Shown one piece after another: positions 7,773 to 14,821 of a stretch of DNA of 22,876 nt (the stretch's first letter is position 1; each line of letters opens with the position of its first letter). The stretch lies in NCBI GenBank assembly GCA_964613095.1, contig CAZTFX010000035.1:1-22876 (forward strand), given 5' to 3'. Under the pieces are notes generated by a model, which was not told the DNA's origin, made no database searches, and saw only the letters and a program-made list of their open reading frames with translations. A program made the translations under genes and the position numbers. The stretch comes from RGIG4576 sp964613095. Lineage in GTDB: Bacteria; Bacteroidota; Bacteroidia; Bacteroidales; Muribaculaceae.

Positions 7773-7801
7773 CAAAGATAGTAAGAAAAATCGTACTTTT
7801 G
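7773..7801. promoter_or_regulatory. Back-to-back -7 elements for the hydrolase and thioesterase operons
   Basis: In the 77-base divergent gap, TACTTTTG (7794-7801) faces right toward the thioesterase gene. TATCTTTG, read on the minus strand (7780-7773), faces left toward the Ntn-hydrolase gene. Only 13 bases separate them, so each promoter's -33 zone falls on or beyond the other's -7 element. Simultaneous polymerase binding is unlikely. No good -33 is seen on either side. Confidence 0.6.
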
Positions 7802-7822
7802 TAAATAATTTAAAAGAAAACA

Positions 7823-8230
7823 ATGAAAGACTATATATTCTCAACCGAAATAGCAGTTAGAGACTATGAATTGGACTGCGAAGGAGTGGTTAACAACGCA
7901 AACTATCTGCATTATCTTGAACACACCCGACATCTTTTTTGCGAATGGGCAGGATTTTCCTTTAAACAAATGCAAGAACAGGGTATCGACCCTATGTTGA
8001 ACCGTATCGAAGTTGATTACAAAGTACCTCTTCGCAGTGGCGACATTATGGAAAGCAAATTATGGGTGGAAATAAAAGGAGTTCGTTTCGTTTTTCATCA
8101 AGATATATTCAACAAAGCTACAGGAGTTCAAGCCATAAAGGCTGTTGTGAGTTGTGTGTGTACCAAAGATGGTAAACTCACACGCGGTGAAGAACTTGCC
8201 GAAGCATTCAAAAACTTTCTTCAAAAATAA
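7823..8230 (+). CDS. Hotdog-fold acyl-CoA thioesterase (4HBT/YbgC-like)
   Basis: A 135-residue single-domain hotdog thioesterase that hydrolyses acyl-CoA or acyl-ACP thioesters in the cytosol. The 4HBT signature is clear: VRDYELDCEGVVNNANYLHY (residues 12-31) followed by LEHTRH, with the conserved Asp/Glu and the NN-x-x-Y-x-x-Y-x-E segment at the start of the central helix. Length is normal. It lies 12 bases before dprA on the same strand, and both read from the promoter at 7794. The link to DprA is probably just positional. Confidence 0.88.
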   Translation: MKDYIFSTEIAVRDYELDCEGVVNNANYLHYLEHTRHLFCEWAGFSFKQMQEQGIDPMLNRIEVDYKVPLRSGDIMESKLWVEIKGVRFVFHQDIFNKATGVQAIKAVVSCVCTKDGKLTRGEELAEAFKNFLQK

Positions 8231-8242
8231 CCGATTCCAAAT

Positions 8243-9364
8243 ATGCAACACACCGACACAAATCAGCTAATATATCGCATTGCCTTTGCCTCCCTAAGAG
8301 GTATGGGATATGATTTGGCACAAAAAATTCTTGGTGTGATACCATCGGAAAAAGATTTTTTTGAAATTCCCGAAAAGGACCTACAAAGTCTATTGAAAAC
8401 CAAAGTAAAAATGACCGAGATGGGTTATCGTAAGGAACATCTTGAGAATGCCCAAAAAGAAATTGAATTCATAACTAAAAACAATATTGATGTAACATAT
8501 TTCACTGACGATGATTACCCCACACGTTTGGCACACTCACAAGACGCCCCTATCATATTGTATTCCAAAGGTAATTGCAATCTTAATGCATCTAAAGTAA
8601 TAAGCATTGTAGGAACACGCCATGCTACAATCTACGGAAAGCATTTTTGTGAAACATTTATCAGTGACTTAAAAGATTTGGTCGAAGATGTTATTATAGT
8701 CAGTGGTCTCGCATACGGTATTGACATCTGCGCGCATAGAACAGCTTTAGCCAACAATATACCTACCGTTGCAGTTCTGGCACATGGGCTTAATACTATA
8801 TACCCCTCCACTCATCGCAAAGAAGCAGTAGAAATGGTTCGCAATGGAGGTATGGTGCTAACCGATTATCTCTCTTACGATAAGATTCATCCAAGTAACT
8901 TCGTGGCACGCAATCGTATTGTGGCAGGAATTGCCGATTGTACGCTTGTAGTGGAATCAGCAGAAAAAGGTGGTTCGCTTATTACTGCCGGTATAGCGTC
9001 AAGTTACAATCGTGATGTTTTTGCTCTTCCTGGACGTGCAAACGACACTTATTCTAAAGGTTGTAACAATCTTATAAAAAACAATGCCGCTTCACTTATC
9101 ACCTCAGCCGAAGATTTAGTATCGGCGATGAGATGGGAAACAATTACACCTGAGTGTGACGCAAAGCAAATGCAAATGTTTGCAGATATTACCCCCGAAG
9201 AAATGCCAATTATAAATTATTTACAACAAAATAACGAAACCCATATCAATGTGCTATGTAATGCACTTGGTATGCCAATATCTCAACTCATGAGCATACT
9301 CATAGAATTGGAATTCAAAGGAGCAATTATTTCCCTACCGGGTGCAAAATACACCCTCTCATAA
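8243..9364 (+). CDS. dprA: DNA processing protein DprA (Smf)
   Basis: DprA binds incoming single-stranded DNA and loads RecA during natural transformation. The gene is also kept in many bacteria not known to be competent. The 373 residues contain an N-terminal helix-hairpin-helix-like region (about 1-75), then the Rossmann-like core: SIVGTRHATIYG (121-132), VSGLAYGIDICAH (153-165), VLAHGLNTIYP (178-188) and NFVARNRIVAGIADCTLVVE (219-238) with KGGSLITAG. The C-terminal 65 residues form a winged-helix (DprA-WH) domain. All core motifs are intact. It lies downstream of the thioesterase gene; no terminator is evident before the next promoter at 9471. Confidence 0.96.
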   Translation: MQHTDTNQLIYRIAFASLRGMGYDLAQKILGVIPSEKDFFEIPEKDLQSLLKTKVKMTEMGYRKEHLENAQKEIEFITKNNIDVTYFTDDDYPTRLAHSQDAPIILYSKGNCNLNASKVISIVGTRHATIYGKHFCETFISDLKDLVEDVIIVSGLAYGIDICAHRTALANNIPTVAVLAHGLNTIYPSTHRKEAVEMVRNGGMVLTDYLSYDKIHPSNFVARNRIVAGIADCTLVVESAEKGGSLITAGIASSYNRDVFALPGRANDTYSKGCNNLIKNNAASLITSAEDLVSAMRWETITPECDAKQMQMFADITPEEMPIINYLQQNNETHINVLCNALGMPISQLMSILIELEFKGAIISLPGAKYTLS

Positions 9365-9470
9365 ACACTCTTAATATTAAAGTCAATTACTTAATTAAAT
9401 CCATTTCTCAATATTCTTCTATATTTTTCACAATTCATATTGATATTGAACTTATTTTCTTAAAAATTAT

Positions 9471-9507
9471 TATATTTGTATATACAAGTTGTTTTAGAAT
9501 ATATTTG
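9471..9507 (+). promoter_or_regulatory. Promoter(s) of the nucleoside phosphorylase gene
   Basis: Two copies of TATATTTG occur, at 9471-9478 and 9500-9507. The TTTG of the first is placed 21 bases before the second, so it can serve as the -33 of the second promoter, or as an independent -7 with a TTG at 9445-9447 upstream. Predicted starts are near 9485 and 9514, 17-46 bases before the ATG. The rest of the 9365-9470 gap is AT-rich, with no clear hairpin. Confidence 0.6.
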
Positions 9508-9530
9508 TCAAATCGTTAAAACTAAATATT

Positions 9531-10406
9531 ATGGAAAAGAAGATCATACCGGATTCAGAACTTATAATAAACAGTGATGGCAGTATTTTTCATCTACACC
9601 TCACACCGGAACAACTTACCGACAAAATTATAGTTGTAGGCGATCCCGGACGTGTTGATATGGTTGCTTCTCATTTTGACACAAAAGAATTTGAGGTTTC
9701 AAGTCGAGAATTCCACACCATCGGTGGTACTTACAAGGGTAAACGTATTATGTGCCTATCTCATGGTATAGGTAGTGACAATATCGATATTGTAGTTAAC
9801 GAACTCGACGCACTTGCAAACATTGATTTCACAACTCGCACAGTTAAAAACGAGTTCCGCCAACTTGAAATCATTCGCATAGGAACTTCCGGTTCACTTC
9901 AGCCCGATTTGGCTTTAGGTACACCGGTGATTGCAACAAAAGCAATCGGATTTGATGGTGTATTAAACTTTTATGCCGGACGCAATGAGGTCTGTGATTT
10001 GGATTTTGAAAAAGCATTTTGCGAACATGTCAAATGGAACTCTTTATGGTGTAAACCTTATGTTGTAGATGCCGATGAAGAACTGGTTAAACGTATAGGT
10101 GGGAACGATATGGTTCACGGTAACACAATTGCAGCAGTTGGTTTTTATGGACCTCAAGGTCGTGAGGTTCGTCTCCCGCTTGCAGAACCTGAATTGAACA
10201 ATCGCATTGAATCGTTCCGATACAACAATCGTAAAGTTACCAATTATGAAATGGAAAGCTCGGCTTTACAAGGATTGGCAAGACTAATGGGACACAAAGC
10301 CATGACAGTGTGTACAATCATAGCAAACCGAAGAAATAATGATGCTACGCCTAATTATAAAACAGCGGTTGCCGACCTTATCAAAACAGTATTAGATCGT
10401 ATTTGA
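9531..10406 (+). CDS. udp: Nucleoside phosphorylase, uridine phosphorylase-like
   Basis: A 291-residue cytosolic phosphorylase of the PNP/UDP family, which splits nucleosides with phosphate to give the base and ribose-1-phosphate. Seen in the sequence: VVGDPGRVDMVA near the N-terminus (phosphate site Gly-Asp-Pro-Gly-Arg), LSHGIGSDNIDIVVNEL, IIRIGTSGSLQPDL with the conserved GTSG, GFYGPQGR, and NYEMESSALQGLARLMGHK carrying the ribose-binding Met-Glu-Ser. This arrangement is closer to the uridine phosphorylase branch than to MTA/SAH nucleosidases or trimeric PNP. Bacteroidetes have a somewhat distinct subgroup, so pyrimidine specificity is inferred. Monocistronic, with its own promoter and terminator. 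Confidence 0.88.
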   Translation: MEKKIIPDSELIINSDGSIFHLHLTPEQLTDKIIVVGDPGRVDMVASHFDTKEFEVSSREFHTIGGTYKGKRIMCLSHGIGSDNIDIVVNELDALANIDFTTRTVKNEFRQLEIIRIGTSGSLQPDLALGTPVIATKAIGFDGVLNFYAGRNEVCDLDFEKAFCEHVKWNSLWCKPYVVDADEELVKRIGGNDMVHGNTIAAVGFYGPQGREVRLPLAEPELNNRIESFRYNNRKVTNYEMESSALQGLARLMGHKAMTVCTIIANRRNNDATPNYKTAVADLIKTVLDRI

Positions 10407-10421
10407 ATACATATCGTAATC

Positions 10422-10465
10422 AAAAAGGCTATATTTACAATATATCAATAAATATAGCCTTTTTT
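10422..10465. terminator. Bidirectional Rho-independent terminator
   Basis: A perfect 16-bp stem, 10422-10437 with 10449-10464, has an 11-base loop. It carries five A's on the left and six T's on the right, and lies between two convergent genes: the phosphorylase ending at 10406 and the hydrolase ending at 10483. It can serve both. Confidence 0.92.
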
Positions 10466-10482
10466 ATCTCTATCAAATCATC

Positions 10483-11151
10483 TTAAATATACTCTTTCAC
10501 AAAAGGATTATATTGCTTCTCATCACCTACTGTAGTTGTTCCACCATGACCGGGATATAAAATGGTATCTTCAGGTAAAGTATATATCTCAGTTCTGATA
10601 CTTTCTATTAATGTATCATAATCTCCACCTGTTAAATCGGTTCTCCCTATACTCATTTGAAAAATTGTATCACCCACGAAAGCACATCCTGATTCGGGCA
10701 AAAAGAATACAACCCCACCCGCACTATGCCCGGGAGTATGCAGAATTTTTATAGATTCTCCGTTTAACTTGATAACATCACCACCGACAACCTTATCAGT
10801 TATACTAAAAGGCTTTACTTCATAGGGTAAATTAAACATTCTCAACTGCACATCAGCCTTACTGCCCAACTCTATATCAGCAGTATGTCCATAAACTTGA
10901 CAACCGTATTTTTCAACCAAACAACCGGTACCCATAATATGATCTACATGTTGATGCGTGAGTAAAACCATTTTTAACGAAAAGTTGTTTTCCTCAAAAA
11001 ATTTATACAATGTCTCGCATTCTTGTGTTGTACACATTCCGGGATCAACAACAGCGACATCATTCATTCCTTCTTCCCATAATATATAGGTATTTTCAGA
11101 AAAGGGATTTACCGTAAACCTTGAAATCTTCATAACACTTGAACTTCTCAT
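10483..11151 (-). CDS. Metallo-beta-lactamase-fold hydrolase (glyoxalase II-like)
   Basis: A 222-residue MBL-fold enzyme with the dinuclear metal motif THQHVDHIMG (H66, H68, D70, H71). Further metal ligands appear in ILHTPGHSAGG, FVGDTIFQMSIGRTDL and YPGHGGTT. This is the GloB-like thiolester hydrolase group common in Bacteroidetes. Without the longer C-terminal substrate domain of true glyoxalase II, the substrate is uncertain. The ATG at 11151 overlaps the rsmG stop by one base (TAATG). A second Met six codons later (11133) starts MKISRFTVNPFSENTYIL, where homologues usually begin, so either start is possible. Last gene of the lipoprotein-rsmG cluster. Confidence 0.88.
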   Translation of the reverse strand: MRSSSVMKISRFTVNPFSENTYILWEEGMNDVAVVDPGMCTTQECETLYKFFEENNFSLKMVLLTHQHVDHIMGTGCLVEKYGCQVYGHTADIELGSKADVQLRMFNLPYEVKPFSITDKVVGGDVIKLNGESIKILHTPGHSAGGVVFFLPESGCAFVGDTIFQMSIGRTDLTGGDYDTLIESIRTEIYTLPEDTILYPGHGGTTTVGDEKQYNPFVKEYI

Positions 11152-11780
11152 TAAATAAGTTGTACATAAACTACTTTCTTTGTCTCAAAAAAAGGCTCGG
11201 CAAAGTAATCGTTCAAATCGGCAATCATAGCCATTTTTCTATACTTCTTCACTTCATTTTGCAAATCACCGCCTTTCAAACATATCAATCCATTAGGTAA
11301 GGCGTTGATACATTTTTTTGATACACTGCGACGCACCACAGCAATCAAATCATCAAGTTCCATTACGGCTCGGCTTACCACGAAGTCAAACGCCCCTTTA
11401 ACCTCTTTCACATCACCATGTTGTGTGGTAACATTTTTCAAACCAATTCTATCGGCTATATCTTGTGCAACTTTGATTTTTTTTCCAATTCTATCCACCA
11501 AATGGAATTGAACATCCGGAAACATTATAGCCAACGGGATACCCGGTAAACCGCCTCCTGTTCCCATATCAAGAACCTTTGAACCGGATTTAAAATCGGT
11601 AAATTTTGCTATTCCCAATGAATGCAATATATGATTTACATATAGATTATCTATATCTTTACGAGAAATAACATTGATTTTCTCATTCCACTCAGGATAA
11701 AGTTCACCCAACTGCTCGAACTGATTTATTTGATTTTCACTCAGTTCTTTAAAATATTTTTTTATAATATCGATTCCCAT
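11151..11780 (-). CDS. rsmG: 16S rRNA (guanine-527-N7)-methyltransferase RsmG (GidB)
   Basis: RsmG methylates G527 of 16S rRNA using S-adenosylmethionine; loss gives low-level streptomycin resistance in several bacteria. The 209 residues match the family. WNEKINVISRKDIDNLYVNH and the following ILHSL (31-55) are the family N-terminal signature. VLDMGTGGGLPGIPLAI (69-85) is the SAM-binding motif I, followed by HLVDRIGKKIKV and, near residue 138, SRAV. It starts 43 bases after the DUF3298 lipoprotein gene on the same strand, with no promoter or terminator seen in the gap, and shares TAATG with the next gene. Confidence 0.96.
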   Translation of the reverse strand: MGIDIIKKYFKELSENQINQFEQLGELYPEWNEKINVISRKDIDNLYVNHILHSLGIAKFTDFKSGSKVLDMGTGGGLPGIPLAIMFPDVQFHLVDRIGKKIKVAQDIADRIGLKNVTTQHGDVKEVKGAFDFVVSRAVMELDDLIAVVRRSVSKKCINALPNGLICLKGGDLQNEVKKYRKMAMIADLNDYFAEPFFETKKVVYVQLI

Positions 11781-11823
11781 ATATTCTTTCCAATATTAAC
11801 TATTAAATCATGTATTACATTAG

Positions 11824-12627
11824 TTAATAATCTATCTCACTTCTACTTAATGAAATTCTAACTTCTTCCAATACAGACAATTCCCGTGGATGAAAATTCC
11901 ACACAATACTATCGGAAGTCAAATAAAAATTTTCACTTACCGTCAAATTATCAAAATTATAATAACCTAAATCGGCTAATTCATCATCACTAACCACATT
12001 CAAGTCTCTGCGCAATTTATTTTTCAACAATTCTGCCACCTGATTTATTACCTCTTCCGTATAAACATCGGAGATTTCAAGTTTATCCATTTCAGATAAA
12101 TTAAAAACATAGTAAAAATGTCGTTTTGACGGTAGTTTATCATCTACTAAAGCGATTTCCTCCTTACATACACTAAGCAAACCTTCAGCATTATATACAG
12201 GGTATATTCTAACCTGTAGTTGACAGTCGGTCATTGGTTCATAATCTATTTCAATCTCTCCATCTGTAACATCTACTCCATTTTCCTTATATTGATTGAT
12301 TAAATTATCAACATAATGCGGAAATGCCGAAGCCAATGAAACCGAATCGGACAAAACATTCAAAACATTTGTCGTATATAGTTTTTGCAACTGCTCTGTT
12401 TTTTCATTATCAATGTAAGTCTTAGGATAAGTTATTTCAACATCTGCCGATATATGGCATTTTTTTCCATCAACAATTGAATAATTCATTGTATCATGCA
12501 AATTTATGGTTGCCATCGCAACGGTATCTCCTACAACTTTTATGTTTTTTTCTGATTTACCGTTTGAACATCCGCATAAGCATATCATTATCAGTGCCAA
12601 AGCACTAAAAAACATTCGTTTTTTCAT
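11824..12627 (-). CDS. Lipoprotein with DUF3298 (RsiV-like) domain
   Basis: A 267-residue predicted lipoprotein. I start it at the ATG at 12627, giving MKKRMFFSALALIMICLCGC, a normal signal peptide whose lipobox LCGC places the lipidated Cys at residue 20. An upstream in-frame ATG at 12702 would add 25 residues before the signal and is unlikely. The C-terminal part, from VFNLSEMDKLEISDVYTEE through SENFYLTSDSIVWNFHPREL, follows the DUF3298/RsiV pattern, in which the last strands carry 'f.lt.dgi.w.f...el'. RsiV in Bacillus is an anti-sigma factor that binds lysozyme; nothing here suggests a sigma partner. It may sense or bind cell-wall-active molecules, but that is inference. First of the cluster with rsmG. 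Confidence 0.75.
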   Translation of the reverse strand: MKKRMFFSALALIMICLCGCSNGKSEKNIKVVGDTVAMATINLHDTMNYSIVDGKKCHISADVEITYPKTYIDNEKTEQLQKLYTTNVLNVLSDSVSLASAFPHYVDNLINQYKENGVDVTDGEIEIDYEPMTDCQLQVRIYPVYNAEGLLSVCKEEIALVDDKLPSKRHFYYVFNLSEMDKLEISDVYTEEVINQVAELLKNKLRRDLNVVSDDELADLGYYNFDNLTVSENFYLTSDSIVWNFHPRELSVLEEVRISLSRSEIDY

Positions 12628-12649
12628 CTTTTTTGTTTTTAATGGAACA

Positions 12650-12707
12650 TAAAGATAAGCAAAAATTATGTAATTCGACTTCAAAATACCTATTTTTTCC
12701 ATTTTTG
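12650..12707. promoter_or_regulatory. Weak divergent promoters between lipoprotein and cvfB genes
   Basis: Rightward, CATTTTTG (12700-12707) is one base off the -7 consensus and predicts a start near 12714. Leftward, TATCTTTA on the minus strand (12657-12650) is also one base off and predicts a start near 12643, just before the ATG at 12627. Both support the shorter protein starts chosen on each side, since the longer alternatives would begin at or upstream of the transcript ends. Confidence 0.35.
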
Positions 12708-12756
12708 CGTTTTTATGTCGAAATTTATAACGATATTCGCAAAAAATTTAAATAAG

Positions 12757-13587
12757 ATGTTACAAATCGGAAAAATCAATGAACTAGAGATTACCCACAG
12801 AGTGGATTTTGGACTTTATTTGGATGGTGGAGAAGCCGGAGAAATATTACTACCTTTGCGATATGCAACCCGCGATATGCAACCGGGAGATAAAATTGAG
12901 GTTTTTATATATAGAGATTCAGAAGACCGTCTGATTGCCACCACCGAAATGCCCTATGCTCAAGTAGGTGAATTTGCTTTCTTAAAAGTAAAAGCAACTA
13001 ATAACGTGGGAGCTTTTCTTGATTGGGGATTGGCTAAAGATCTTCTCGTTCCTTTCCGAGAACAAAAAGTTCGTATGCAACCCGGACGCTATTACACCGT
13101 TTATGTATTCCTTGACGATGAAACACAACGCATAGTAGCTTCGGCAAAACTTCAAAAATTTCTAGACAACAAAATACCAAATCTCAAAGCCGGTGATGAA
13201 GTTAAAGCACGTATTTATCAAGAAACCGATTTAGGTTATAAAGTGATTGTAAACGAGTTGTTTTCAGGATTAATATATCACAATCAAATATATTGTGATA
13301 TAAATATCGGTGAAGTACATCACGCTACTGTACGTACTGTTCGTCCTGATGGTAAAATTGATTTAATTTTAGGTAAAAACACACGTAATCGAATTACCGA
13401 TTTAGCCGAAGACATTCTTGATTATATACAAGAATGCGGAGGTAAAATAAACATCACAGACTCTTCTTCTCCGGAAGAAATACGAGAAGTATTCCAATGT
13501 AGCAAGAAAGACTTCAAAAAAGCAATCGGAGCTTTATTCAAAGCACAACAAATCCTTATCGACAAAGACGGAATCCGCCTTGCATAA
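12757..13587 (+). CDS. cvfB: CvfB-like S1 RNA-binding protein
   Basis: A 276-residue protein built from tandem S1-like OB folds and a C-terminal winged helix, as in CvfB/YitL. Visible: an N-terminal S1-like fold (FGLYLDGGEAGEILLPLRY), a canonical S1 domain (FAFLKVKATNNVGAFLDWGL and KDLLVPFREQ), a third fold (VKARIYQETDLGYKVIVNEL then FSGLIYHNQIY), and a C-terminal helical/winged segment from about 210. Homologues bind RNA and affect virulence gene expression in Staphylococcus; the role in Bacteroidales is not established. The frame extends to an ATG at 12715. I prefer the ATG at 12757 (MLQIGKINELEI), where homologues start, because the likely transcript start is at about 12714. Confidence 0.88.
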   Translation: MLQIGKINELEITHRVDFGLYLDGGEAGEILLPLRYATRDMQPGDKIEVFIYRDSEDRLIATTEMPYAQVGEFAFLKVKATNNVGAFLDWGLAKDLLVPFREQKVRMQPGRYYTVYVFLDDETQRIVASAKLQKFLDNKIPNLKAGDEVKARIYQETDLGYKVIVNELFSGLIYHNQIYCDINIGEVHHATVRTVRPDGKIDLILGKNTRNRITDLAEDILDYIQECGGKINITDSSSPEEIREVFQCSKKDFKKAIGALFKAQQILIDKDGIRLA

Positions 13588-13604
13588 AAAATTCATCATA
13601 AAAG

Positions 13605-13639
13605 TATCGGAGGCTAGCTTAAAAAGTTCACCTCCGATA
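13605..13639. terminator. Hairpin between convergent cvfB and LRR genes
   Basis: TATCGGAGG (13605-13613) pairs perfectly with CCTCCGATA (13631-13639). An inner stem, AGCTT (13616-13620) with AAGTT (13624-13628), forms after a two-base mismatch. It starts 18 bases after the cvfB stop and 20 bases beyond the LRR gene stop. The T-tail is poor on the plus strand and moderate on the minus strand, so termination is likely but possibly inefficient. Confidence 0.6.
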
Positions 13640-13658
13640 AAATTCACTCCAAACCTTA

Positions 13659-14714
13659 TTATGGATTCCATTCACTTGCAACCATTCGCAAGCTGTTACA
13701 TCCAATTGTTTGTAAATCAAATAACTGATTATATCTACAATTAATATATGTCAACTGCGTGTCAAATGATACATCAAGCGTTGTAATCATGTTATTATTA
13801 CATAATAGTCGTTGCAATAATGGCAGATTACTTAGATTCAGATTGGTCAAATCATTATAAGAGCAATCTACAAACATCAGCTTTCCACAACCTTCTACTT
13901 CCAATGAAGTCAAGCGATTATACGCACAAATCAAGTCTTCCAGAATATCACAATTCTTAATGACAAGTGATGTCATGTTGTTATCGGTACACATAAGTGT
14001 CAATAGTGCAGGCATATTGGCAATATACATTGAACTGATTTCATTTCCATCCACATTAAGAGTCAACAAATTTGACAATCCGAATAGATTTACTGTAGTT
14101 AATTTATTGTATCCTGCATACAAATGTTTCAATGCTGTACAACCGGTCACCTCAATGGTTTCAAGATGGTTACTTTGACAATTTAATGTCACCAGATTCA
14201 TTGCATTACTTACATTCAGGTCAATCAAGTGATTATTGCTCACATTTACATTCACAAGCATTGGAGTGTTACTTAATTCCAATTCCAACAAACGATTTTT
14301 GTAAACAGTTAACTTGGATAGCACCGTACAACCATCTATTTTCAGTTGAGTTAACCTATTACGACTTGCATTGAGTTCTGTAAGAGCTGTACATCCGTCA
14401 ACACTCAATCCTGTAATTAGATTTCGCGACACATCCACTTTCTGCAAATTCTTGAAGGAAGCAAGATTTAGTACACCAGCCAATTTTTTGTCTTTCCATT
14501 CGATTGCAGTTACATGACCTGCATTCCAAGTTACCCCCAACCATGAAGTCGGACTAGACACATTAATACCTAAAGCCTGTGCATTAGTTCCACCATCTGC
14601 TGACGGTTGATTCAGAAATGCTTGAATAGCTTTTACTTCCTTTGAATTAGGGCTTTGTGCGTAAACCATCATACTACTTAAGATGACAGTAAACAATAAA
14701 ATAATTTTTTTCAT
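13659..14714 (-). CDS. Secreted leucine-rich-repeat protein, 21-residue InlJ-like repeats
   Basis: A 351-residue exported protein. Residues 1-19 form a signal peptide (MKKIILLFTVILSSMMVYA, then Q). Residues 20-89 are a cap, with WLGVTWNAGHVTAIEWKDK resembling LRR N-caps. Residues 90-341 are twelve consecutive repeats of exactly 21 residues with no insertion, of the form LxxLxCxxNxLxxLxVxxCxx. A ten-residue partial repeat ends the protein. Cys occupies position 6 in six repeats and position 19 in six, like the Cys-ladder repeats of Listeria InlJ. There is no lipobox, Por-type sorting domain or C-terminal anchor. Probably a periplasmic or released binding protein; the ligand is unknown. It follows the phosphate transporter gene, separated by tandem hairpins, with no clear promoter of its own. 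Confidence 0.88.
   Translation of the reverse strand: MKKIILLFTVILSSMMVYAQSPNSKEVKAIQAFLNQPSADGGTNAQALGINVSSPTSWLGVTWNAGHVTAIEWKDKKLAGVLNLASFKNLQKVDVSRNLITGLSVDGCTALTELNASRNRLTQLKIDGCTVLSKLTVYKNRLLELELSNTPMLVNVNVSNNHLIDLNVSNAMNLVTLNCQSNHLETIEVTGCTALKHLYAGYNKLTTVNLFGLSNLLTLNVDGNEISSMYIANMPALLTLMCTDNNMTSLVIKNCDILEDLICAYNRLTSLEVEGCGKLMFVDCSYNDLTNLNLSNLPLLQRLLCNNNMITTLDVSFDTQLTYINCRYNQLFDLQTIGCNSLRMVASEWNP
13692..14447 (-). repeat. Twelve 63-bp in-frame repeats encoding the LRR array
   Basis: Residues 90-341 of the LRR protein divide into twelve 21-residue units, starting at LQKVDVSRN and ending at QTIGCNS, all in perfect 63-base register. Conservation is at the leucine, asparagine and cysteine positions rather than in the DNA. 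The repeats are therefore old or diversified, not a recent tandem expansion. Confidence 0.9.
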
Positions 14715-14764
14715 ACTAAAATTAAAAATATGGCAAAGAGTTAAATAATAATCTTTGCCATATT
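14715..14764 (-). terminator. Terminator after the phosphate transporter gene
   Basis: A perfect 13-bp inverted repeat, 14727-14739 with 14752-14764, has a 12-base loop. Read on the minus strand it is followed by TTTTAATTTTAG. It lies 58 bases after the pit stop and directly before the LRR start codon (14714), so readthrough would be needed if the LRR gene belongs to the phosphate operon. Confidence 0.75.
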
Positions 14765-14776
14765 AACAATCTTGAT

Positions 14777-14799
14777 TAAAAAAGGTTTTTATTAACCTT
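14777..14799 (-). terminator. Small additional hairpin after the pit gene
   Basis: On the minus strand, AAGGTT and AACCTT (14799-14794 with 14787-14782) form a 6-bp stem followed by a T-run (14781-14777). It lies 22 bases after the pit stop and just before the larger terminator. It is weak alone. Confidence 0.4.
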
Positions 14800-14821
14800 G
14801 TCAAGCCCTATATTATCACGC

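Noticed and set aside
12715..12756. Near-leaderless translation of cvfB from the ATG at 12715
   Set aside because: The extra 14 residues are not typical of CvfB, and the predicted transcript start at about 12714 is based on a non-consensus -7. The internal ATG at 12757 explains both better.
13692..14447. LRR repeat array as a recent tandem DNA expansion or CRISPR-like array
   Set aside because: The 63-base units are conserved only at structural amino-acid positions and are diverged at the DNA level.
14777..14806. Sigma70-like TTGACA with TTTAAT 17 bases downstream on the minus strand, as a promoter for the LRR gene
   Set aside because: Bacteroidetes primary sigma factor does not use this consensus, and the second half falls in the T-run of a hairpin; probably chance.
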